This document shows, in pieces, positions 26,001-37,600 of a stretch of DNA of 64,000 nt. The position numbers were made by a program, and so were the translations under genes. Each line of letters starts with the position of its first letter. Position 1 is the stretch's first letter. The notes under the pieces were generated by a model. The model made no database searches and was not told the origin of the DNA. It was given only the letters and a program-made list of their open reading frames with translations. The stretch is from Eopsaltria australis (lineage: Eukaryota > Chordata > Aves > Passeriformes > Petroicidae), in assembly GCA_034509425.1 (NCBI GenBank), contig JAVTVJ010000143.1:992001-1056000 (forward strand), given 5' to 3'.

Positions 26001-26986
26001 CCAGCTCCTTAAGGGTGGGAGGGAGGGCAAAGAAGGAACACAGGCCCCAGAAGAATTCAGAAACAAAAGGTGTTTTGTAGCAGGCAGAGCTATTTTAACC
26101 TTGGCAATGAAATAAAGCTTCTTTTTTACAGTAGGGGAAAAAAAAAAGAGAATGAGCTTGTTTTCACCCTCAACTTCCTCTCCACTCATTGTGCCAGATG
26201 CTGCCCAGTTGGATCCAACCAGTTATCACCTCCCTCTATGCCATTCCTCCTTATTGCCACAACCCTCTACTACCATCCACTCAAGATAACATCAGGACAT
26301 CTATGAGCATAAGCACAATAGGAGCATGAGATCCAAAGACCATTTCAAGAGAGCACCGAGACAGCAACCCAGCTCTGCCTTCCCCTTGCTGCACATCAGA
26401 GAACAGTCCTTTCTGCTCTGTTGCTCTACCCAGTGCAGCAGATGTTCACATCCTTCCTGCTATAACCTTATTATAGACTGATTCCAAGAGGTTACTGAAG
26501 TCATTAGAAGTTTTCTCCCTGATTAATTCAGTAAATCTGGGAATTAGACCCCAGAAACATTTGAATTTCAGAAGTGCATCAGCTCCCATGCTCAGCCGGA
26601 ATGACCTCCAGCTATCTATTCCTTGCAACTTAAGAGAGCATAAGGAAAGACAGCAGATAGAGACCATTCCTTTGAACTAGCAAAGGCAAACACTTCTTCA
26701 TTCAGTAGCTAAGGGACTTGCCCTGCAGGTTAAACTAACAGAGGCATCCTAGCAGCATCAGAAAGGCAGAGACCAAAACAAACCCCGAGTGTGTACCCAC
26801 TCTGTTCCAGCCCAGACAGCCAGACCCAGAAGCAAGGCTCCAGCTGTTCCCATACAGCACCTTCCAACTCACCCCAAGTGCTGCTGGCAGAAACAACCCC
26901 AGCATCCTGCCAGAACAGCCCAGGAGTTTGTTAACACAGCACACAGTCACATCCCACCTACCTGCTTAATGAGTTCTCCAGACACA
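23011..26986. other. Convergent intergenic region and LSP1 3' untranslated region
   Basis: About 4 kb between the PRR33 stop and the LSP1 stop, where transcripts from opposite strands meet. I found no AATAAA or ATTAAA on the minus strand by eye, so the LSP1 3' end is not placed. No coding exon or clear repeat was seen. Confidence 0.5.
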
Positions 26987-27076
26987 CTACTGCTCTGCAG
27001 CATCGTCTATCAACACCTTCTTGTACTGGCCATGGCCTGTGGCAACAAATTTATACTTTTTGCCAGAAGGAATGGA
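26987..27076 (-). CDS. LSP1: LSP1 exon 10, C-terminus and stop
   Basis: Acceptor tctcctgttcag. 29 codons then TAG at 26,989-26,987. It contains PSGKKYKFVATGHGQYKKVL, nearly identical to the human C-terminus, with a divergent acidic tail IDDAAEQ. Confidence 0.95.
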   Translation of the reverse strand, partial: SIPSGKKYKFVATGHGQYKKVLIDDAAEQ

Positions 27077-30000
27077 CTGAACAGGAGAGAAAGGAAGAGC
27101 CAAAGTCAGCATTTTTCTCCATTAAATAGGCAGTCAAAAATCAAATAACTGAAGCTAGAGGAGCACATGATACAGGTGCCTTTAACCCCAGAGGGCTTGG
27201 AGACAGCCTGTTCTGTACTCCCTACTTGCCCCCTCACACAAACTCTCTGCACAGATCCATCACCACTTTCTGTAAGCAAAAGGTGACACAGCAAGCACAG
27301 GATATGCAACAGGAAAGAAGATGCAATGCAGGCATTGTGAGAGAGGGCTCATTTAAGAGCCCAGACCCCCAAGCCAGGGTTGTTTTTCTCCATGGCAAGA
27401 GACTGTGAGATTTACCAGATACTGGCACTTTCATCAACACAGGAACTGACATGATACTTTGATCTTCCTCTCCCAGCCTAGACAGTTTGAGCAGTAGCTG
27501 CTTGCTGTATTTTAGAAAACATTTCCACAAACATTCCCACAAAACGCCAGATCCATCTGCAAGCGATACTGCCTTAGGTTCAGTTCCACTCAGTTTTGCA
27601 CGTTTTGTTTACTCTTAGTGCCAAAAAGCATAACAAGAGCAAAATTACTCAAATTTGCAGTTCCATTTGAGCCTAGAAGGCTGGGACTCCCAGCCCACTG
27701 AGAGCAATATGGTATTCAGGAGACCTTTCAGAATTACTGGATATAAAAGTATTTTTGCCCCCATTTTCACTCGAGCTGAACAAACAGCAGCTCACTGTTA
27801 CGAAGAGCTCTTAAGTATGCAATTGCATTGATAGATACAGGCAGCCCTTGACCCTACAGAACATCATCCTCTAAATACTTCTAACCCAGCCAACAGCTCT
27901 TCTTTTTCAGCAGAGCAAGCGCTGTCACATTCACAGACACCAACTCACCTTGACACTGCTCTCAGGTTTGGGATTGCCCTTCTGTTCCCAAAGGCTTCTT
28001 TTGCTCATGATGTCTCCAGCCACGATATCCTGAGAAAATGATGTTCTCATTAGCCTTCACTGCTAATGCTGCTGAACGTGCCTTTGTTCACATCCATTTC
28101 CAACCCACACATCTGACCTCTTTTTTTTTTTATTTATAATATCACATCATCTGACCTATAACAGCTGCTGCTAAAACCCATGACTGTGAAAACATCTTCC
28201 TGTTCCCAGTATATCCTATGTTTTCCTATCACTCTTCCACAAGAGTCTGAATTAGCTCCAAGATGTTTATTTTCTTAAGTCTGTTAACTATTTAGGACAT
28301 GTAAACATCAAGGCTTCTCTACTGGAAGGAATTCTGCTCTCATAAACACAGATTTGCAAACAACGTGTTACAGAACCAGCCTCGCCCACAACAACCAGAA
28401 AGTGAAATCACTGACAGCAATACATAATACTCTGCATTTTCCAAGTTCACAAGATTTATCACCTTGGTACTAGATGCAAATTCATGCTTGACAACTGGAG
28501 CTCAGCCCAAGCCCCTGTAGGAGACACGTGCATTCTCCCCACCAGCTGATTTTATTCCCATTTCAAATCAGAGCCTCAGCCTGCATCACAGAGGTTTTCC
28601 TGGATGCACCACCAAAGAACAACTGGGGACCCTGCCAGAAAAATTGAATCTCCAAGGTACAAAGCCTTACAACATGATGGAAGACCTCTAATATAGATGC
28701 CTTTGGAGCTTGTAAGCCCCACAAACACGATGTACCAACAGGATAAATAAGGACAATGCATGTTGTGCCCAGGGGCCAGTCCCTGCCTCTGGCACAAGCA
28801 AAGCAAGTACCTTACAGGATGAGGGCTTCACAGCAGATTGAGCTGTGACCTCCCCAGTCTCCCAGAGGCTTTTTGTGCTGGCTACCATCATGCTCGTGGT
28901 GGGAAGGTCAAGAGAGGGCTGCCGGACAGGTTTTGGAGCCTTTGTGGAGGTCTGGAAAATAAATGGAGAGAGTTTGCCATCAGAGTGTGTCTCTTGATTA
29001 TTTTTAACTCCCGTTATTGAAAGGTCCTTGGAGATAAGGGGTTAAAAGGAGACTTGCAGAGTCCTACTAGTTCCTGTCAGATATTCCCACTCTTTAAACA
29101 GAGAACATGAAAAAACAAGCATGGGACAGCTTACTAAAGAAACCTTTATACAGTGGAGGGAGATGCAGACAGGAGCAAGGAGTGCTCCCATCCAAGAGAA
29201 GGCAATTTAGTTGTCATCTCCCAGATGGTAAGGCTGAGAGGCACGGTGGGAGAGCAACACCAGCAAAGAGGGCTCCTGGGAGGGTGGGGGCAGAGACAAC
29301 ACAGCAACCCACCTCAATAGCCTGTGTGTACTGCTCCAGCCTGTCATCAATCTTCGACACAGGGAGAGGAGGCTGACTCTTCTTTATGCTGTTACTGCAG
29401 AACAGAGAGGAGGGTTAAGGTGTTCCCCCAGTGCCTCAGGCAGAAGGGAGGACTTTGAGGGCCACAGGCAGCCTGTTCCTCCTGCCCTTCCCCACAGCAG
29501 GACCTGCTGACAATCTCCATTTGCAGCAAGGAACTTGCTTTACCCTGAGGCCAACCCTAGAAATACCTTTTCTGTATTGAGCGGTTCAGCGACTCAGTTC
29601 TGTCCGTGATCTGAAAGGGAGAGAGAAGACAAAGATATAACTTTTGTCCATGGACCTCAGATAGATACAGGTCACCTTAGCTGACCATTTCTTGGCCCTG
29701 ATCCCTCACCCATACTTTGGTTAGAAATGCCTCACTCAGCCCCCACGTTCCCCTACTGACAGTGAGAATTCCCTTTCTTCCTTCTTTCCAAGCAGGGGAA
29801 GAGAATCCCAACCAATTTCAGGGGCAAATCAACAATGTGTAAATTGACTGACAGCTGAAACACCAACCAAGACCATTTTCTCTGCTCCCTCTGGTGAAGG
29901 TCTCTCTCAGACCCTTGGTTTTCCAGTCAGACACAAAAGGGGAAATGGCAAGTACAGGAAGACAAGGAGGGAGACTAGAGGCCACATCTGCAGAAGAGAA

Positions 30001-31611
30001 GCCAAGCATGGGAGCAGCACAGGCATGAGTTAGGTCAACTTATCCACACCAGAGAAGCACACAGACAGGGCAAACCAGCACACAGCCACCTGCAAGGCAG
30101 CTCTTCATGTCAAGCCATCAGGAAAGAGTTTTGCACCAGAGGCTCCTGTGCAGTAACTCTTTGGCCAAGACAGGAAGGCAAGCAAACACTTCACAACCAC
30201 TGCAGGAAAGGAAAGCTGAAATGTTGCTAAACCTTGTGACTCTTTCATGCCCCAGAAAACAAGCATACAGAGAGAAAAATCACCTTGCAGCCAAAGGAGA
30301 GGCTTTCTTAACACCAGCTCCCACAGAGTCAAGGAGCAGCAACCAAGTGAAAACGAGCCTTCTGCCCCTGTAAAACTGCTGCCTGTGCCACAGGAAACAT
30401 CACCTACCAAGTTAGCAGATAAAAAACAGCACTAAATGATCCTTTAAGAGGCTTTCAGGATGCCAGTGCTAAATTTCAGCTAAACAGAACACATGACAGT
30501 GTCACAGAGAGGACACATTTACCAGCAGTGCCCAAGAGCACGAGGCCCATTAGAGATCAACCAAAGAGTGCAGCCCTGGCTAACAGATATGACCTGGGGA
30601 GAGTCACTCTGCAGGGTCCCCCCACAGCAGCATGACAGAAGAAGCTATTTGGAGACCACCTGCTCCCACCCCTGGCATTTCCTTGCAGTGACAGTTGTGC
30701 ATTTCCCTGGTCCCAAGCACTTTCTGAAGGGCAGAAGAAACCACAGTTGCTCATTCAGCCAGCCTCAAAACTCGGGGCCCACAAGCAGCCTGTGTCAAAA
30801 CAGGACTGGCACAAGACTTCCCCCTTGCCTCCATACAGCCCTGCTTCAGCCCTCAGGCCACACTGGCCCTCTGAACCCCAAACAGCCCATCACCCTACAG
30901 CCCAACATCAGCCTGCCCCAAATGTGGCCCCCACCAGCCACACCTGGCAGGGGAACACACTGCTGACTGCACATGCTCTTGTCTTTCCACTACAAGCAGG
31001 GCTTCTGCTGAGCTCCCTGTGCCAAAACACCTTCTTGGTGGCCAATGTGTTTAGTTCTCAGTGTTCACAGAGCCCTGCTAGCTGGGGTATAAAGATCATC
31101 CTTCCTTTGGAAAGATTCCAAGCTCAGATTTTTCCCTAACAGCTTTACATCCAGCTTAGTGTGTGGGTAAGCTCTGACATCACCATTATAAAACAGAGAG
31201 ACTGCATTTCTAAACCTTTCCCTGGGCTAATCCTGGCAGCAGCAGTTAAGCTGAGGTCAAGAAGCTATGTGTGTTTTGGGGTTGTAAAGACAGAATGTTC
31301 AGCACATAAAAGTTGCTGAAAGGGTTTTTCCACATTTTCCCACCAGTCCCACTTCAGGAATATGCTTTGGCTACCCCCACCACACTTTTCTAACCTCACA
31401 TTAGCACACAGTCTGCATCTAAACCCACCCTGTCCCCCCTGTTTCAATTTGACTATAAAAAAGATTCTCCATTAAGAGCAAGAATCTGATGGCTGTAGAT
31501 GATGAAACCTTCCTCTTGCCATCTATTTACTGATGCAAAAGGAAGCACTCATACAATCATCCCAAGTTATGAAATACTGAGTAAGCAGCATATAGCACAA
31601 ACCTAAATGGG

Positions 31612-31646
<35 letters not shown>

Positions 31647-34600
31647 AGTACTAATAGCAGATTAACAGGCTATACAGACTCTTCATTTCCCTCACTGCTA
31701 CAATCAAAAAGGTTAGGGCTTACAAAGACAAAAAAACTATTCCGTACAGAATCACTTATCTGTACCTATTGTATTCAAAAGCACACACACTGAACTGAGG
31801 ATTTGTAGTAAATGCAACACAAGTCACAAGATGCAATTCAGGTGGTGTTAATAATGGAAGTTTCACAAGAGCATCAATGCAGACAGATGTGATTGGGAAG
31901 GACACAATGCTTCAGAGATCAGGAATCCCTGTTTGTTCAAACAGCTTTAGTCATACATTTTGTCCTAAGTAAGAGAGAGAAATGCCACTGTTCCAGTTAT
32001 TGGGGTTTTTTTCCTTTGGAAGGGAAACTTCATTAAGATTAGGTTCTTGTGTAGTCTTTAACAAAACTGACAAGTTGAAAGCACAGGTGTCTCAGTATTA
32101 CTATACTCCCTGGAGTCCTCAATGAACTTTAGACTTTCAGAGTGATTGCTACAGCCTCCAACAGCTCAAGCAGGCAAAGTAGGAGGAGAGGAAGTTGACA
32201 GCCATGAAAGACGAGGCAAATTGCTCAAGCATGAGGAACAACGGGATTCACACCCCACATTGCTGTAAGTCCTGGATAATCTCTCCTCATCCTTAGCTGG
32301 GTGCTCTGTTGTGGCAGCTGCCACGTGTCCAGAGGGGCCCCAGGAACACAAACCTTGGTGGAGCACACAGCAGCAGGATCAGAGCTCAGCTCCTCCTCTT
32401 CCAGGCTGGCAAGGCTTGGGGCCTTCTGGCGTTTCTCTGGTGTTTCTTCTTCTTTCTCTCCATCATTTCGCCTTCTCTTCTTTTCCTGAGTGCAGAAAAA
32501 GAACAAGCCAGGAAGTGAGTTGGTCAAACTGCTTATTATGCAACAATAGTGATTTTTCCCGTCTCCCAGGCTTCCTGCTTTGCACTAAATAAACACAGAA
32601 GCACAAAAACTTTGAGTTAACATTATCTAATTTGGAAACATTCAGGAAGAAGCTCATATGTCATCTGGAAGGGAAGGCAGAAATCAGAAATTTTGCAGGT
32701 TCAAGATTTCCAAATGGGATGAAAAGGGGTCCTTGCATCAGTTATAAAGATCTCTTACCACAACTGAGATAGGAAAACATTCATTTCTCATTTAGAGGCC
32801 AAAAGGAGAGAGAGAGAGAGAAGCTGCCTATAGAATGAAGAGTTAGAAAGGGTAACACACAGTTCAAATGCAGAAGTCTTACCAGTCCCAAAAAGTCAAA
32901 ATCCATCTACAACAAATGATATTTGAAGCTCAGCCCCCTAACTTGCACACCACTTGAATTCCAGCTTTGTCTCTCTCTCTTTCCCCCTCCTCTTAATCAG
33001 GAATTATCAGACCAAAGAAAAACCCCAGCTGGAAGCAATGCAAGGTTAAGAGATCTATCAAGACAAAGTGCTCCAAAGGTGTGATAAAGACTGGGGAGAG
33101 AAAAACAAGCAGCATAATTTAGATTTGAGTTCTCCTGTAAAGCCACAGGAGAATTAACACATTCCCCCTCAGTATGGCAGGGACACCGCAAAGCCACTAC
33201 AAACTCTGGGAGCAAACACACCACCCTCACAAAAGGGCAGAGGCTACAATGACCACAGAAGGCACAGCACACAAGCAAGAATGGCACCTGCCCCAGGTTG
33301 TGCCATGAAAGCACTTCCAATGTCTATGTGGGCTCAACTCCCAGCAGCAATGGTGAGCTAAGATATGGGAGAGCAGCCTCCAGCATCAGCTCGCCCACCA
33401 GTCCTCTGCAAAGAAGAAAGTCAGCTCCCCTTGATCCCACCTCTTGCTCAGCTTGTTCCCCTTCCTTCTGCTCTTGAACCTCTTCCTCCTGCTGGCACAG
33501 CCTCTCTTCCTCTCTGATAACCATATTCTCCTCTGGGCTTTCCTGGTCCAGCTGGATCTGCTCCAGTTTGACTTCAGCTTCCCTCACACCACTGTCCTCT
33601 TCTTCGTACGACTGTCTTGGAGACCTAGAGGCGAGGGAGAGATCAAAGAAGAAAACCACAGTTATGAGCCTGCAGACACCATGAGGTACCTCAGACCTCT
33701 AGAAAGCCAGTTTTATCACTTCCCCAAGCCCACAGCTTGCTGGATATTCCACAGCAGGGCTCACAACCAGTTTCAGGCACCCAGATGTAACAGCAGTCAC
33801 ATCTCACTCCCCCACTGCAAATGTCCAAGACTCAGCTCAGCCAAGAGCTTTGACAGAGCTGAAGGTATCTGCACGGTACCAGCACCATGATGGGCAAAAC
33901 ACAAAGGAAAGCAGAGAAGAGCCTTCAGCTCAGCCCCCTTGCAGAGAGGGCACTGCCACCATGATGTGGTGCTGGCTCAGTTCCCTGCCTGGCTACAGCT
34001 AAAATCCAGGTGAACCAGCACATCCTGCAGACCTGTACACAAACACAAACCTGATGCTGCCCCCGTGGTTCCCAGCATTAATTCAATGTGGAGCACCAAA
34101 CACAGCCCTTCTCTGCCTAAACTCAGCTTCCACATTAACAGTCTCTTACTGGAGGAGGATCCAACCAACAATACATGAACATGCTTCTCAAGCTGAATCT
34201 AAACTACAGGGCAAGGCTACAGAGCCACTCTCCTGGAATCATTTCATTCACAAGCAATCCTGCATTGACACCTGATCCCAAGCCTCAGTTTTGCCCCCTG
34301 GAAAAAACTACACCTCTACCCACACCACTCATCTCATAGCCCAGCAAAACAAAGGAGTTCCAAAGCAGATGGGATCACCCCTTGGCTTAAGGGTTTAAAA
34401 AAACCACAGTGGGTTTGGTACAAGAGAATTGCTCCAGGTCTTTGAGGCTGCAAGAGGAGACCCAGGAGTGTTTATGCAATCAGCTCTGCAAAAGCAGAGA
34501 AGCTCATGCCTTTGGGCACAGAGATACCATGAGCAGAGAACCCCAGAACTCTCACTGGTTCACAGCCATGTGCCGAGCTGTAATTGCCATCTTACTTTCC

Positions 34601-37600
34601 CCAGCCAAAAGAGCTTTCTCCTCCCATCCAGTTCTTAGAAAATCCCCTGGCTTGAGAGAGCAGGGCTAGAGAGAGCTGGCTAGCAGGCAGCTGTCAAAGG
34701 GCAAGGCTGACTCACTGCTCCTCCCTCAACAGAGCACCAAAACACAAAAACAAGCTCCAACACGACCTTTCCACCCACCCCTCTGCTGCTAGGAAGGCAG
34801 CTCACAGGTCAGCCACCTTCCAGCCCTTCACATTGACCACATGGGGGAAAAAGCTGATGCATATTCTGGCTCACTTGACTTGTTTCTCATCATCCTCTCA
34901 CCAAGAGCAAACAGGCTCTGAAGGCCCAGGATGCCAGCAATGCCTCCAGCTCAAATGCAAGCTCATATTAAAAATTAAGGACAGCAAACACAGTGCAGCC
35001 TACAGGATGCCTTTCACACCACAGTAACTCTGCGTGGGATGCAGCTAGGCTGGCACAGCTTTGCCTTCTTGCACACAGCTGATAGCATGGATCCCCCACC
35101 CCTAAGAGGACAACCAGAACCAAAAGGAAAATGTGCCATAGCAGCAAGGCCCTCAGGGGATGCAGGACCTGGTTTAGTTCCATCCAACAGAGAGCAGCTG
35201 TCTCCATCTGCTCTTTCACAGCCACCACTTAAAACACAGGGTTTGCTTCATCTTCATTTAAGGAGAGAGTGGAGTTGGGAAATGCTGACCCTGTCCCAGC
35301 ACAGGGCATCCCAGGCAGACACAACCTACCTGTGCTCACACCACACTCCAAAGGAACTTGTCCTTTGGATGAGGCAGGTCCCCAAGGGCAAAGCTGCTGG
35401 AAGGACTTCACAGGGCACAGCCCCTGCTATGCAGCAAGCCCAGCCCTTGCAGAAAGCCTGTCCCAGGCAAGCCCACAGAGTCTGAGCCCCTTCAGCTGCC
35501 TCTCCCAAGCAGCCTCTAGCTGAACAGCCCTTCAGCTACAGCTCCTGCCTTTAAAGTACCACCCCTCACTGATGGGCTTCACCTGCCATGAACACCCCCT
35601 CCCACTACAGGATAAACACAAGCATCACACAAAAACCCAACGAGAAATACCTGGGGAGGATAATGTTAATTCCAACTAATTCTCTTTTGAAGGCCAAGGA
35701 GGGAATAGCAGTAGCCTTTCTTTCCAGAAAAGCTCTTTGCAAGGGGGGCTGGAAAAAGAGGCAGCAAACTGAAAAGCAGATGATTTGTAATTGCTCCCAC
35801 AGATGTTATAATCACATTATGCTGGCCCTTGGAGGTGCTTGAGCAGTGCTTGTGGGGTCAGGGCTGCAAAGGTACAGCTTGCAGCATGGCTTAGCCACAA
35901 CATTTGGAGAAAAGTAACAAAACTTTGAGCTCTTTTTATTTATTCAGCAGTAAATATTAATCTTAAGCATTTTTTCAGTCATAGAATAGTTTGGGTTGGA
36001 AAGGACCTTTAAAGGTCATCTAATCCAATCCCTCTGAAATAAGCAGGGACCTTTTCAATCAGATCAGGTATCTCAGAGTCCTGTCCAACCTGACCTTGAA
36101 TGTTTCCAGGGAAGGGGTATCCACCACCTCTCTGTGCAAAGAATTCTTCAGGGTAAAGAAGAGGTTATGCCAAAAATTCCCTACAAAATCGAGCTGAGTC
36201 ACAGAGTTCATGTGCAGGTAGATGGTGGCCAAGGGAGGTGGTTAAGGCAGGAGTTTGGTTTAGTTCAGTAAGGGAGGAGTGATGGGAGATGGAGACTAAA
36301 CAGCTGGCACGAAAGCACCTCTCAGAGCTCTTTGCTGCCTGTTTCTCCCTGCTCAGAGAGGAGTCATGCACAAGGTGGGCTGGGGCCATAACACCCAGTA
36401 TGTTGACGTGAGCCAGGAAGCAGCAATAACTTAGAACAGCTTTCTAGGCTGGCCTGGATTATGTTGGAGACCGTTTCAGCCCCTGCAGCAGCTCAGGTGG
36501 CTTAAATCTACTGTTGTCACTCCTCCAAATGCAGGCGTCCTGGCAAGCTGCCATTGCTTGGAGCACAACGCTCAATCCAAACATCCCCAAAGCTTGGGGC
36601 CATCCCTGGGCTATTCCTCCCTGCTAGCCGAAGTGGCAGGCAGAGCATATGGCCCAGTGGTGTGAGGTCTGTTCTGTCCTGCTGATGCTCCAGCCTCTGG
36701 CCTCATTCCTACACGTGCTGGACTTGACCTGGGTTTGGTCACCTCTCCTCAGGGACAGTCCTTTTGCTGGGGATGTGGGTACCCCTCCCCTTGGTTCATT
36801 TCTGTCCTACCCACCTCTGCTTGCGCTGCTCCAGCTTCTGGGACCAGTCACTGAACCCTTCATCTTCCTCCAGCTCTGAGGTCCCAGATGGCTTGAAGTC
36901 ATAGCTGAAACACATCAAGAAGGAAAATGAGCATGAGAGGCATGCAAAAAGGCCTAAACCTGCCCTGAAAGAGCCATAGCCTGACACTGTCCTTCTCTCC
37001 TTCCAGTTATTCTTCTTTGGGTGAGCTGCACAGTTGAAGATGGCCATGGCAAAATCATTCCAGTATCTGTGACCTTGGTCACAAATGTGTGCTCAGGCTA
37101 ACAGAAAAGTTCCCAGGGAACAAGGGAGACTGGCTGAATGCTGTCAGAAAACTGGCTGCTCCCCTGTGTCCCTGTGCAAACACAACTCCAGGAGAGGCAT
37201 GAAGCCAGCACAGCCCCATCATCACCACTTTAGCTGATGTCCATCCCCCTGGCTCCCAAGGACACTCCTGTCTTTCCTGCAAACCCTCTGTTCTCCAGAC
37301 TATTTCTGGTTTGCTTTAGTGGGGGTAAGGGACAACAGGAGGTTCACTCTGACCCTCTGGAGCAAAGAAATAGAAGGGTAGGTTTGAACTAAGGGGAGGG
37401 ACATGGATAGGATGAGACCCAGCGTGGGAAGAGCCACAGGAAGGAGGGGGCAGGATTTACACAAGAGAGAATGAAGTTTCCAGGAGATTAATAACCGGGG
37501 CTGACCCCAGCTCCATGAGCAAGCCCAGGTGGCTGTCAGCAGCTGTAAACAAAACCAGGGAATGGCCAGAGAAGAAGAAACATCCTTCTGGTTGAGCCTG

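Noticed and set aside
26106..26113. AATAAA near 26,110 as the LSP1 poly(A) signal
   Set aside because: It is on the plus strand, whereas LSP1 is transcribed from the minus strand.
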